Source of the DNA: Halomonas sp. A40-4
GTDB taxonomy: Bacteria; Pseudomonadota; Gammaproteobacteria; Pseudomonadales; Halomonadaceae
Reading direction: 5' to 3'
DNA: 64,000 bases
NCBI RefSeq assembly: GCF_015767635.1
Contig: NZ_CP065230.1
Span: forward strand, 2,976,001-3,040,000
Shown here piece by piece: positions 52,787-62,160 of this stretch; the first letter of the stretch is position 1, and every line of letters begins with the position of its first letter. Made by a program: the position numbers and the translations under genes. The notes under the pieces were generated by a model. It worked only from the letters and a program-made list of their open reading frames with translations, had not been told where the DNA came from and did no database searches.

Positions 52787-54567
52787 TCCGTTCTTTCCTT
52801 ATTCTCCGGCCATTCGCGTTCCAGCAAGGATTGCCGTACCCCGTCGGGCAGTTCAGGTCCAAGGTATTCTCCGCCGAGTTCCGCCACATCTTGAGGTCTG
52901 TAGATACTGCTGACCCACACTGCATCTTTGACGTTGCCGGTCAACGTGCGCAAGGCAGTTTGCGACACCATTGAGGCAATGTTCACCATCCCCAGCGACC
53001 CACCTGGAATAAAGCTCTCTCCGCAGGCAGGGAGTGCAACGATTCCCCCTCTCGGCCACTCAGTTAACTTATATTTGAAATCACCGTTGTCCCTAAACAA
53101 ACCTGTGGCATCAAACGTTCCAGAGGGGGCTAGGAGGGCGTGCCCCACATGTGTATGGGGTTCGCTCCAGGCCTGTAGCAACCCCCAGGTAGTGCCACTG
53201 GACTTGGCTCTCCAGAATGTTACTTCTGACTGCCAATCCGCAGTGGTGACTATAACCAAATCCGCTTTATCGAATACGTCGGGTTCCTTATCCATCACAA
53301 CCTCGGCAAAGGTCGCGTGCGCTGCGACTTCGATGGTAGGTAGGTCCCTGCGGATTCTCTCTCGCAGCGCCGTGGCCTTCGGGCTTCCCAGATCATCTGC
53401 TCCTAGAACGTGCCTGCCAAGGTTGGCTGACTCAAGGGTGTCAGGGTCAATAAGGGTAAGGTGACCGACTCCAGAGCGAGCTAGTTGCAGTGCCACAGGG
53501 CTCCCGAGCGATCCAACGCCGATGCAAACTACACGAGAATTCTCAAGGCTCTTGGCGGTGCCGCTTAGGTCGCGGGACAGAATAGCGTCCCGATCGAGCA
53601 CATGCAGTTCTGAAGCGCGGACACGCGCCGGAGGACGATGAGACGTCTTGACAGGACTTCGACGCGCAGAGCGTAAGCCGAATTTTGTCCCCCGCACCGA
53701 TTGTGTCTCGTGGGAAACCAAGTTAAGGCAGTAGATCGGTGCGAATGCGCCTCCGGGAAGCTCCAGGACAATCCATCGGCTGATCAGCGAACCGTGCTCG
53801 GCAAACCAAGACTGTAGTCGCTTTGCATCGCCTGGCTTCAGATGTGGTGTAAGCCAGGGCAACAAGTGCTTTGGATCTGGAGTGCGAACATCTGGATAGG
53901 TCAGCATTTTAACGTAGAAAGCTGGCATCACCGCCGCCCGGACTATCGCGGACCTTCCGACCACTCGCCTGTAGTGGCTCTTGAGTACAGAAACGTCTGA
54001 CGCTAGCCAGATCGGCCTCTGCCCTGATGACAAGGTGTGCCGCGGATCACTAAGGGCAAACAGTTCCGACGCACCCTGGGGGCGGTGCAACAAAATGAGA
54101 TTCTGCGAGGATTGTCCGTGCTGTATGGACCAGTAGGACGTGATCTCACTCTGGAACTCTGCGTCACGCCTGGCCTTGCTCGACCCTGCCTCGGATAAAG
54201 ACACAATCTTTCCCAAGCGATACATACTGTCATTGACCACAGCTTCGGGGGAGCCCGTGACAGGTCGCTCTTGAAACCCATGCAGGCAAAGCCCGGACTT
54301 CATAGCATGTGGCCAAACCAACCAGGGAGGAGGCTCAATATGGAGCCTCAACTGCTCTCGCGGGAAGTTGGATGGAAAGCTAATACGCAGGCGCCGTTCC
54401 ATCCCCGTGTAATCAACCGGCAGGGGGAAGAAGAAGCTCTTTGCTTCACCAGCTCGCAGGGGGGCAGGCCGGAGCAGCGCGGAGGCGTTATCTTCACCCA
54501 AAAAACTCTGAAGCGCAGCGATACCGCGCTTCAGAGCTATGTCATCGCGATCAGCCAAGGCGTTCAA
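52783..54567 (-). CDS. cap2: CBASS E1-E2 fusion conjugase
   Basis: This 594-residue protein fuses a ubiquitin-E2-like domain (about 1-170) with a catalytic Cys in SGLC (C94) to a linker and a ThiF/E1-like domain (about 325-594). The E1 part shows the nucleotide-binding GVGSLGSPVALQLA and DPDTLESANLGRH, plus a candidate catalytic Cys in ALPAC (C515). Cap2 ligates the C-terminal glycine of the CD-NTase to targets and primes it. The operon's CD-NTase does end in Gly (ERLG), which fits. The start is TTG 54567, overlapping the CD-NTase gene by 17 nt; there is no better start nearby. Confidence 0.9.
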   Translation of the reverse strand: MNALADRDDIALKRGIAALQSFLGEDNASALLRPAPLRAGEAKSFFFPLPVDYTGMERRLRISFPSNFPREQLRLHIEPPPWLVWPHAMKSGLCLHGFQERPVTGSPEAVVNDSMYRLGKIVSLSEAGSSKARRDAEFQSEITSYWSIQHGQSSQNLILLHRPQGASELFALSDPRHTLSSGQRPIWLASDVSVLKSHYRRVVGRSAIVRAAVMPAFYVKMLTYPDVRTPDPKHLLPWLTPHLKPGDAKRLQSWFAEHGSLISRWIVLELPGGAFAPIYCLNLVSHETQSVRGTKFGLRSARRSPVKTSHRPPARVRASELHVLDRDAILSRDLSGTAKSLENSRVVCIGVGSLGSPVALQLARSGVGHLTLIDPDTLESANLGRHVLGADDLGSPKATALRERIRRDLPTIEVAAHATFAEVVMDKEPDVFDKADLVIVTTADWQSEVTFWRAKSSGTTWGLLQAWSEPHTHVGHALLAPSGTFDATGLFRDNGDFKYKLTEWPRGGIVALPACGESFIPGGSLGMVNIASMVSQTALRTLTGNVKDAVWVSSIYRPQDVAELGGEYLGPELPDGVRQSLLEREWPENKERTE

Positions 54568-55801
54568 CCGGTTTTAGTTCCGCCTGAGAGCTCTCATCAC
54601 CGCTTGCGCCTCCGAAAAGTGCTCCCATCGACACAGAATTTCGGGTGATACCCTCTGGCCGGCCGGGCATCGTCCAATGAGCCGGGATTTCGTTGTTCAC
54701 TTCAGTGATAAAGGTTGGCCCCATACCAAATCTCTCTTTCACCGCTTTTGCAAAGGAATCCGCGGTTTCGAAACTTTCCAGCCCCAAGGATATCGACGAA
54801 CTAGCGCTTGCGTGCCAATCATGAAAAGCTTCCCGGTAGCGTTCTCCATCGCGGGGCCTATTCCACTTTTCGGCGAAGTTTTCTCCCTTATCTTCGGGGT
54901 TGCAGACTTGACAGCCAGACTCAGTGTAATCGACGTGCCGCGGCATCCTGCGAACTATTTCCAGGATTGCATCCAACGGCCGGAGCGGCTTTGACTTGGA
55001 TTCTTCTACCACCTCAAGGTAGGCATGGGTAGCTAATGTCGTAATGACGGCGGATATGGGGCGGTGATCCGCATTATTGGTCCGGATGGCCCACTCATCG
55101 CGGTGCCGCTTCAGCAGTTTTATGCTTGCCCGAAGCGGATCCTGATCGAGATAATCCTTATAGTCCGGTAGAGGGTCCTGGGTCGCCGCATCAATTGAGT
55201 GCTCACTCTTAGCGACCACAAGGCTCTCCAAGGTGACTTCCTGCTCAGAAGCGGCCTGCAGCCAATTAGAGTAAGGAATAGGACTGCTTGCCTTCCAGCC
55301 CATTTCCCGGTCTGGCACCTCCAACTTTCCCTCGCCTTTTTCTTCGGCGCTTCCGTTGATGGCGCGCGCAGGCGTGACATCAATATGGAAACCAGGGTTC
55401 TCATCTGCGTAGACTATCCGGATCCCTCGGCGCAATGGCTTGATTTCTTCTTGTACGCGGCTGCCATCTTTAAAGCGCTGTTCAATCGCCTCCAGCACCT
55501 CATGCGCCTCAGCGCCTTGTGCGTGAGGCAGCCAGACGATGGCATCCGCATCGATGGTGTCCAGATCCTCGGGAGCCTCTGAAACAGGCTTAATAGTTGT
55601 CTTAAGCCCCATGGACCCTTGAACAAAGATATGTGCTTCAGCTAGTAGCGGGTTGTCGGATGCCGAGAGGATATCCTCTAGCTGGGAGTAACGTCCGCTG
55701 ATCTTGTCATACTGCGCTTCTGATAATGAGATCTCCTGTGCTGCACGGAGCAGGAAGTGCTCCCAACTGCCATGTTTGGTCTGCTCATTACTGATAACCA
55801 T
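54551..55801 (-). CDS. CBASS CD-NTase (cGAS/DncV-like nucleotidyltransferase)
   Basis: This 416-residue enzyme has the OAS/cGAS active-site layout: GSMG (62-65), D84-A-D86 and the third acidic residue D141 in HIDVTPAR. It would make a cyclic di- or trinucleotide upon phage infection. The exact product and clade cannot be told from sequence alone; the Cap5 effector it is paired with suggests a cyclic di- or trinucleotide bound by SAVED. The C-terminus ends in PVERLG, and terminal Gly is used by Cap2. Its ATG overlaps the last base of the cap5 stop. Confidence 0.92.
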   Translation of the reverse strand: MVISNEQTKHGSWEHFLLRAAQEISLSEAQYDKISGRYSQLEDILSASDNPLLAEAHIFVQGSMGLKTTIKPVSEAPEDLDTIDADAIVWLPHAQGAEAHEVLEAIEQRFKDGSRVQEEIKPLRRGIRIVYADENPGFHIDVTPARAINGSAEEKGEGKLEVPDREMGWKASSPIPYSNWLQAASEQEVTLESLVVAKSEHSIDAATQDPLPDYKDYLDQDPLRASIKLLKRHRDEWAIRTNNADHRPISAVITTLATHAYLEVVEESKSKPLRPLDAILEIVRRMPRHVDYTESGCQVCNPEDKGENFAEKWNRPRDGERYREAFHDWHASASSSISLGLESFETADSFAKAVKERFGMGPTFITEVNNEIPAHWTMPGRPEGITRNSVSMGALFGGASGDESSQAELKPVERLG

Positions 55802-56976
55802 TATTGGGCCTCCTGGGCCTGTGGGCCCAAATGCAGTGTTGGTTTGAACTGATTCTGGTTTTCTCTATCCCGATCAAAAATCAGGTACGGGTGCTGATGT
55901 TGCGTGGTAAGCAGTGCGCCAAATTCGATCGCTAAAGCGGCTGGAATTGCAGCAAATACATGAATCGTTTCCGGAGTCAGGGCCTCAAGTTGGCTCAGTC
56001 GTATCTGAAGTGCGTCTCGGAACGCATGGATTACCCGGCGGTTTTGAACCATCATATAGCTTGGCTCAGGGATGGTCAGCTCTGCAATACGCACACTAGG
56101 TAGCGCTTCGTTCACATCGCGATGAGGGACCTGCGCAGAGATAGATAGCACCAATGCCAGCGGCGCATCACCTTCCGGCGGGGGAGTGAACAGAAACTCT
56201 GGCGGTTCAGCGGACTGGTCAGGCCAGCACAGGCCATGCTCGCGGTTGAAGGAAAAGAGCAGGCGTTTGGAACGGTCACCGATGGCCTGTCCCAATATCA
56301 TCAGCGCTGGAATATCGGCCAAGCCCACCACGGCCAGAGCAGGTGTGTCACCATAGCTGCCTCCACGACGCCTTAGTTGCTGCTCCATATCGTGCTGGAT
56401 ACTATCCTTAATATTCTGCCAGTAGGTCGCATCCCTGCCACGTGGCCCGGGTGGCGGAAAAGTGATCTTAATTTCGTGATCGAAGGCAGCTAATCCCTCG
56501 GAAGACATTGCAGTAAGAAGATCGCGAACGGGAATATCATTAGTTGTCACAAAGTGCTGGCTTTGCACAATCACGGGAATTGCCCGCCCCCCATCTGGTG
56601 TTGTGGCCGCGAGTCGGATGCGTTCTAGGTAAGCTTGGTGTAGACCAGTCAAGTCATTCTCAGGGTAACCATCCGCGTCACGATCAATCTTGTCGTGACA
56701 GCCTGGGCACAGAAGCATGAGGTTAGCGCTATCGTTCGTGAGCGCCTGCGCCTTTGCTTCGTCATGGTCCTTGATCCCCCGCGGTCCTTTGGGACTGGCC
56801 GGCAGGATATGGGCAACCTCACCCCACCTCATGGGCTGGCCTACGCGATAGTCGTACGTGAGATCACTGCCACACAGCTCGCAGTGACCAGCAGCCTGGA
56901 CCCAGACGATCCTTTTCGTTTCCTCGTTGGTGTTGTAACGCCCATTTGCGGGCTTGGGCTTTTCGTTTTTTTCCAA
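55801..56976 (-). CDS. cap5: CBASS HNH-SAVED effector nuclease
   Basis: This 391-residue effector has an N-terminal HNH nuclease domain with C32-x-x-C35, H56 in AHI, and C90-x-x-C93-H94, and a C-terminal SAVED domain (about 185-385). Cap5 proteins bind the cyclic nucleotide through SAVED, assemble and cut DNA without sequence choice, killing the infected cell. The gene begins with TTG 56976 after GGGAGAAGG; the next ATG would lose most of the HNH domain. It is the first gene in the four-gene operon. Between it and the hsdR remnant upstream are 125 nt, which should hold the promoter. Confidence 0.92.
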   Translation of the reverse strand: MEKNEKPKPANGRYNTNEETKRIVWVQAAGHCELCGSDLTYDYRVGQPMRWGEVAHILPASPKGPRGIKDHDEAKAQALTNDSANLMLLCPGCHDKIDRDADGYPENDLTGLHQAYLERIRLAATTPDGGRAIPVIVQSQHFVTTNDIPVRDLLTAMSSEGLAAFDHEIKITFPPPGPRGRDATYWQNIKDSIQHDMEQQLRRRGGSYGDTPALAVVGLADIPALMILGQAIGDRSKRLLFSFNREHGLCWPDQSAEPPEFLFTPPPEGDAPLALVLSISAQVPHRDVNEALPSVRIAELTIPEPSYMMVQNRRVIHAFRDALQIRLSQLEALTPETIHVFAAIPAALAIEFGALLTTQHQHPYLIFDRDRENQNQFKPTLHLGPQAQEAQ

Positions 56977-57101
56977 TTCGCCTTCTCCCTGAGAGACCTA
57001 TGATCACTGTTCCGTGCTGGTCAGATAAAGTAACATTTTGACCATTAATCCAGACTACAAGGTGAGAGGAACCGGGGGCTGATCCTCATCAACGGAGGAA
57101 G

Positions 57102-57581
57102 CTATTTATCTAGCTGCTCATTTCGCACCGACCTCCCCTCCAAAAGCTTCAGAATCAACAGCGCGAACTGTCTACTAGTCTCCTCGTCTTCCAGCAGCGG
57201 CATCGAGAGCTTTTCGTGGTCATTCATGGCATCAAGCACCGCGTCAGTGACTCGCTTGGGAAACAGGCCGTGCATCACCTGGTCCTCGCTGTGGCTGCGC
57301 ACCTGGGCCATTACCGCCTCGTCGCGTTCGATGCGGTCGGCGATTCCATTGGCGAAGTGCAGCTTGTCGTCGTCGCTGACCTCGGCGCCGTAGAGGTCGT
57401 TGAGGCGGTCGATGATCTCGGCCAAGCGCTGCTTCTCGGGGTCATGGGGCTTGCCTGAGCCCACCTCGCCGACGGCCCCTACCTTAAGGTCGTAGCCGAC
57501 GGCTATGCCGACCTCCCAGACATAGGCCGTTATGGCCTCGATGATGTCCCGCTGGAACAGAGCTTCCCTGGTGTTCGCCAT
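57102..57581 (-). pseudogene. Remnant of a type I restriction HsdR C-terminal domain
   Basis: This 159-residue frame resembles the C-terminal helical part of EcoEI-type HsdR, with DRLNDLYGAEVSDDDKLHFANG, SEDQVMHGLFPKRV and DAMNDHEKLSMPLL. It lacks nuclease and helicase domains, so it is a fragment, though it has a start codon and an intact frame. It is not part of the intact hsdR downstream, which has its own C-terminal domain and the opposite direction. Probably it is all that remains of another type I system displaced by recombination. An unknown role as a small protein cannot be excluded. Confidence 0.65.
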
Positions 57582-57681
57582 GTCATGCCCTGCGCCTAGC
57601 GTAATTATGCGTAACAGCCTAGCGTTTAAAGGATATAAGGAGAAGTCTACTTAAGACGGTACGCCGCAGGGCTATTGGGCA

Positions 57682-58602
57682 TTAGCTCCGAAGACTACCC
57701 AGAGCCTGCTCCAAGAGCTCAAGTGATTGACGGTGCTTGTCAGCCCCCATCTTCTGGATATTGGCGAGCTTCCAGCGCACAGCAGGCATCCGGTCAACCC
57801 CTGAGAGTGGAAGCAGCGTCCAATCGGGCGTTCCCTGCTTGAACGACAGCAGAAAGCGAACATCCTCATCCGTCATCAGTTGGCCCAACCGCGTCAGGAG
57901 TTCGTGCCGGACGTCCTCCAGCTCCTGCAAAGGAAGGTCAACCCTGGCCATCCCGACAAACTCCTGTCGGTAGACGTCATCCAGTGGTTTCAGTCGCGGA
58001 TTGATCACTTCATTCAAGGGCCTGGGATGCCCCAGCAGATAGACCAGGAAGCCTTCGAATACGCTTCGATCCAGGCCGCCCTGGTTCAGCAGCAGCTTTA
58101 CATCGAAAAGGTCCCGGGGGTGCTGGCGGTCCAGCGCGGCGCAGATCTTTCCGCCATACAGGTCCGGCAGCGACACCACCCGCAGCGCAGCGAAGCCGTA
58201 CTCGTCCTCCACGGCTTCAACGACATCGCGCTCCTGCGGCGGGTGCAGGGTGCCGCGCAGTACCGGCGATACCTCCACCTTCACTTGGCTACGCCCTTTG
58301 TGCACCAGGATCCTTAGTTCATCTCGTCGGTTATCTTGAAGCTCGGCCCGCTCGCCTGGCAGTCGGGTACTGAAGGCCTGTACCAGTCGCTGCAACGCCT
58401 CGCGACAGCGTCGCAGTGCCTCGTCGCGGGGTTCCAGCGGCAGGTAGGCCAGGTCGATATCGACCGATCGGAGGGGTAATGGCTGCACAAACAGGTTAAT
58501 GGCCGTGCCGCCCTTCAGGGCGAAGCAAGGCTCGTCATTGAGAAATGGCAGCAGTTAGACCAGCAGTCTGACCTGTTCGTGGTAACACGCGTCAATCGGC
58601 AT
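57682..58602 (-). pseudogene. AbiEii-type nucleotidyltransferase toxin gene with premature stop
   Basis: The gene encodes an AbiEii/AbiGii family toxin. From ATG 58602 (overlapping the antitoxin gene by 11 nt) the frame reads MPIDACYHEQVRLLV, then TAA at 58557-58555, then continues in the same phase as LLPFLNDEPCFALKGGTAINLF and SVDIDLAYLP. The nucleotidyltransferase motif GGTA...DID lies after the stop. No ATG, GTG or TTG occurs between the stop and GGTA; the first later start, GTG 58488, loses the GGTA motif. A CAA to TAA change would explain it. The toxin is thus probably inactive unless the stop is read through. Confidence 0.82.
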
Positions 58603-59368
58603 GCAGGAACGCCTCCGGCACCGTCACGTGATATTCCCTGTCCAGCTTGCCGCCCTGGCAGAGCTGTCGCTTGCCTTTGCCGAGGTCCAGTCGGCGTGGT
58701 TCCAGACGACCGTACCAGGCATGCCCGGCGTGGCGAGCCAGCACCAGGAAGACCCGCTTGGTTCTCACCGAACGGCACCCCTCCAGCAATGCCTGCAGCC
58801 GGCGCGGACGCAGCGTATTGAGCCCGCCGAAGGTGTCGACCAGCTCACTGCTGAACAGCAGCTCGTTCGGCGTCACGGCGATCCACTCCAGGACCGCTCG
58901 CTCGGGGGTTGATACTTGCAAGCTGAAGGCCCTGCTATCCGGCGCGTAGTCCGTGAAGCTACCGGGAAGCTGCGCTGGCAGGCCCTTTTCAGAGTGGAGC
59001 ACCATCCGCCCTGCCCACTCGGCGTCACTCAACCAACGGGGCAGCCGAGCGGCCTCCTTGCCATACAGGTGCGTTGTGCGCTCCCCCATGGGCAGATAAT
59101 GAACAAAACCATGCAGCGCCAGGGCCGTCTGGCCACCCGGCCAAATCGTTGGTGAATCCGTGTTGTCACTCGCCTGCAGAGCGAAAACAGCGCTCTCCCA
59201 TGAAAGAGGGTCTCCTGCACGACAGTAGGCCCCGTGACCCACACGCTTCAGCCAGCCACTGCTAGCTAGCTTTCGAGCCTGATCCGAGGTGACGCCATGA
59301 GATGCAAGCCAGGCAGTCGTCACGACGGCGCCATGCGGGATTTTTTGCAATAAGTAGTTTATCTTCAC
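58592..59368 (-). CDS. AbiEi-type antitoxin/transcriptional regulator
   Basis: This 258-residue protein matches AbiEi antitoxins of type IV toxin-antitoxin pairs. An N-terminal winged helix (HGVTSDQARKLASSGWLKRV) binds DNA and a C-terminal domain (FSLQVSTPERAVLEWI) counters the toxin. The start is GTG 59368, and no strong ribosome site precedes it. It represses its own promoter in characterised systems; a repeated 20-bp motif near the start could be its operator. The gene overlaps the toxin gene by 11 nt. Here the toxin carries a stop codon, so the antitoxin may be left without a partner. Confidence 0.88.
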   Translation of the reverse strand: MKINYLLQKIPHGAVVTTAWLASHGVTSDQARKLASSGWLKRVGHGAYCRAGDPLSWESAVFALQASDNTDSPTIWPGGQTALALHGFVHYLPMGERTTHLYGKEAARLPRWLSDAEWAGRMVLHSEKGLPAQLPGSFTDYAPDSRAFSLQVSTPERAVLEWIAVTPNELLFSSELVDTFGGLNTLRPRRLQALLEGCRSVRTKRVFLVLARHAGHAWYGRLEPRRLDLGKGKRQLCQGGKLDREYHVTVPEAFLHAD

Positions 59369-59376
59369 ACCAAAAA
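59357..59376. repeat. Proximal copy of a direct repeat in the AbiE promoter
   Basis: A 20-bp sequence beginning GTTTATCTT and ending in AAAAA that overlaps the antitoxin start codon. It matches the copy at 59420-59439 at 17 of 20 positions, 63 bp apart. A regulatory site is possible. Confidence 0.5.
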
Positions 59377-59419
59377 GCGGCCTAAAAATCCGTTTTCACA
59401 TTAAATGGTAAACCAGTGA

Positions 59420-59439
59420 GTTTATCTTTGCACAAAAAA
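59420..59439. repeat. Distal copy of the AbiE promoter repeat
   Basis: Second copy of the GTTTATCTT...CAC.AAAAA sequence in the 289-nt region shared by the divergent abiE and hsdR genes. The spacing of six helical turns would suit a protein binding both. Confidence 0.5.
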
Positions 59440-59657
59440 CCATCACTATATGCCGCTTTAGGAAAGAAAATTAAACCAATAGCCACTTCATTTCCTTACT
59501 CGAGCCAACGTTAAGTTGCAGTTTTCCGCCTCGATATCAGTCAGTATGCCGGACGACACCAGCAAGCCGTCGCCACCTCCCCAATGCGTTTAAGTGCATT
59601 TTCACGTAATCTAACAAAAAATAAGTAGCTAATTTATAAGATGCAACAGGGACAGCC

Positions 59658-62081
59658 ATGAGCAAGCAGACGTATAGCGAACGGGATATCTGCACCAAGT
59701 TCATTACTCCCGCGATCCAACAAGCCGGGTGGAACTTGCATACCCAGGTACGCGAAGAGTATACGATCAGCGATGGCCGCATCATGGTGCGTGGCCGTAT
59801 ACATTCACGCGCCCGCCCCCGTCGCGCCGATTACGTACTGTGCTTCCAAACAAATCAGCCCATTGCCGTCATCGAGGCCAAGGATGCTAACCACAGCCTT
59901 GGCCATGGCATGCAACAGGCGCAGGCTTACGCGGAAAAGCTCGATGTGCCCTTTGCCATCAGCTCCAATGGCAGCGGTTTTCTGTTCAGCGACCCGCACC
60001 GTTTAGTCTTCGCTCAGGCCGAAACTGAGCTGGCGCTTGATCAATTACCTAGACCGGACACACTCTGGTATGGGTATCGCCGCTGGAAAGGCCTTAATGA
60101 AGAGGCGCGCCCGGTCATCGAACAGCCCTTCTTCAATGACGGCAGCGGCCGAGCTCCCCGTTACTACCAGGCGGTGGCTATCAATCGCACCGTCGAAGCT
60201 ATCGCCAAAGGGCAGAATCGCTTGCTTCTGGTAATGGCCACTGGCACCGGTAAAACCTACACCGCTTTCCAACTGATCTGGCGATTGTGGAAAGTTGGCC
60301 GTAAGCAGCGCATCCTGTTCCTGGCGGACCGCAACGCACTGGTTGACCAAACCAAACGAGGTGATTTCAAGCCCTTTGGCCAGGCGATGACCAAGATCAC
60401 CAAGCGCCAGATCGAGAAATCACACGAGATTTACCTCTCGCTTTACCAGGCGGTTACCGGAAGTGAAGAAGAACAGAATATCTACAAGCAGTTCTCGCCG
60501 GAGTTCTTCGATCTGGTGGTAATCGATGAGTGCCATCGAGGCAGTGCCGCCGAAGATTCCGCCTGGCGCGCCATCCTGGACTACTTCAGCGGGGCTACCC
60601 ATATCGGGTTGACCGCCACCCCCAAGGAAACCACCGAGGTTTCCAACATCCACTACTTCGGCGAGCCCATTTACACCTACTCGCTAAAGCAGGGTATCGA
60701 CGACGGCTATCTGGCGCCCTACAAGGTGATTCGAGTCGACCTGGACCGCGACCTGCAAGGCTGGCGCCCCAGCGATGGTCAGACCGATATCCACGGCGAG
60801 CTTATCGAGGATCGCATCTACAATCTGCGCGACTTCGACCGCAATCTGGTACTGACCCAGCGCACCGAGCTAGTCGCGCGTACCATCACCGATTATCTGA
60901 CCCAGACCGACCCGATGCAGAAGGCTATCGTCTTCTGCGAGAACATCGACCATGCCGAACGGATGCGCCAAGCGTTAGTCAACCTCAACCCGAAGCAGGT
61001 CGCGAAGAACCGCAAGTACGTGATGCGCATCACGGGGGACGAGCTTGAGGGTAAGGCCGAGCTGGACCATTTTACCGATCCCGAGGAGCCCTACCCCGTC
61101 ATCGCGGTGACCAGTAAACTGATGACCACCGGCGTCGATGCCAAGACCTGCAAGCTGATAGTGCTCGATCAACGCATTCAGTCGATGACTGAGTTCAAGC
61201 AGATCATTGGACGCGGCACGCGGATTGACGCCGAGCACGACAAGTTCTGGTTCACCATTCTCGACTTCCGCAAGGCCACGGAGCTGTTCGCCGACCCCGC
61301 CTTTGATGGTGACCCCGAGCAGGTCTACGTGCCTGGCAATGGCGACCCATTGCTACCGGAAGACGATGAAACTGATGACAGTAGCGATGATGAAGAGCCT
61401 GCAGGCGAAGATAGCACATCGCCCGACGGCGGCTCTCCCGAGCCTGAATATCCACCTGGAGAAGGTGGAGATGATGGCGGTGTCGGCGAACCGCCAAAAA
61501 AGTACGTTGTGAATGATGTACGCGTGGCAGTCATCGGGCGGCGTGTGCAGTATCTGGGCCCCGATGGCAAGCTAATCACCGAAGAGCTGACCGACTACAC
61601 CCGCAAGACGGTACGTGCCCACTACGCCACCCTGAGCGACTTCCTGCGCCGCTGGGAAGATAGCGACCGTAAACAGGCCGTACTGGATGAGCTGGCCGAA
61701 CAAGGTGTGTTCTGGGAAGAACTCACCAGCGAGGTCGAGAAGACTCTCGGCGATACGCCGGACCCCTTCGATGCCATCGTGCACATCGTCTACGGTCAGC
61801 CCGCACTTACACGGCGCCAGCGTGCGGCCAAGGCCCGCCAATCGGACTATTTCACTCGCTATGAAGGTCAGGCCCGCGCCGTGCTGGACGCCCTACTCGA
61901 CAAGTACGCCGACAACGGCGTGGCCACCATCGAAGACACCAAGGTCCTTCAGATGGCACCGCTGGACCGGCTTGGCACCGTTGTGGAACTGGCCGGGGCC
62001 TTCGGCGGCAAGGCTGGCTATCAAGAGGCAGTGAGAAATCTAGAGACAACACTCTACGCCGACGCTGCTACAGTCGGCTGA
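59658..62081 (+). CDS. hsdR: Type I restriction endonuclease subunit R (EcoEI-type)
   Basis: This 807-residue protein has an N-terminal nuclease domain with D58 and E73-A-K75 (PD-ExK), a helicase with Walker A ATGTGKT (194-200) and DECH (290-293), motif VI QIIGRGTRID, and a C-terminal EcoEI-type domain after an acidic Ser/Asp/Glu linker (about 570-610). It moves DNA and cuts it when the HsdM/HsdS complex meets unmodified sites. The start has AGGGACAGCC upstream. It is the first gene of the hsdRMS operon, but 79 nt and a hairpin separate it from hsdM. Confidence 0.95.
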   Translation: MSKQTYSERDICTKFITPAIQQAGWNLHTQVREEYTISDGRIMVRGRIHSRARPRRADYVLCFQTNQPIAVIEAKDANHSLGHGMQQAQAYAEKLDVPFAISSNGSGFLFSDPHRLVFAQAETELALDQLPRPDTLWYGYRRWKGLNEEARPVIEQPFFNDGSGRAPRYYQAVAINRTVEAIAKGQNRLLLVMATGTGKTYTAFQLIWRLWKVGRKQRILFLADRNALVDQTKRGDFKPFGQAMTKITKRQIEKSHEIYLSLYQAVTGSEEEQNIYKQFSPEFFDLVVIDECHRGSAAEDSAWRAILDYFSGATHIGLTATPKETTEVSNIHYFGEPIYTYSLKQGIDDGYLAPYKVIRVDLDRDLQGWRPSDGQTDIHGELIEDRIYNLRDFDRNLVLTQRTELVARTITDYLTQTDPMQKAIVFCENIDHAERMRQALVNLNPKQVAKNRKYVMRITGDELEGKAELDHFTDPEEPYPVIAVTSKLMTTGVDAKTCKLIVLDQRIQSMTEFKQIIGRGTRIDAEHDKFWFTILDFRKATELFADPAFDGDPEQVYVPGNGDPLLPEDDETDDSSDDEEPAGEDSTSPDGGSPEPEYPPGEGGDDGGVGEPPKKYVVNDVRVAVIGRRVQYLGPDGKLITEELTDYTRKTVRAHYATLSDFLRRWEDSDRKQAVLDELAEQGVFWEELTSEVEKTLGDTPDPFDAIVHIVYGQPALTRRQRAAKARQSDYFTRYEGQARAVLDALLDKYADNGVATIEDTKVLQMAPLDRLGTVVELAGAFGGKAGYQEAVRNLETTLYADAATVG

Positions 62082-62110
62082 CAGGACTAGGTACAATACG
62101 TCGCATTATG

Positions 62111-62134
62111 CGCGTCGGCAGCCTCGCCGACGCG
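62111..62134 (+). repeat. Inverted repeat between hsdR and hsdM
   Basis: A perfect 9-bp stem CGCGTCGGC / GCCGACGCG with a six-base loop stands 27 nt before the hsdM ATG. It may be an attenuator or regulatory hairpin; no T run follows. Confidence 0.6.
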
Positions 62135-62160
62135 CTTTCGGTTATCGAGACGGGATTTCA

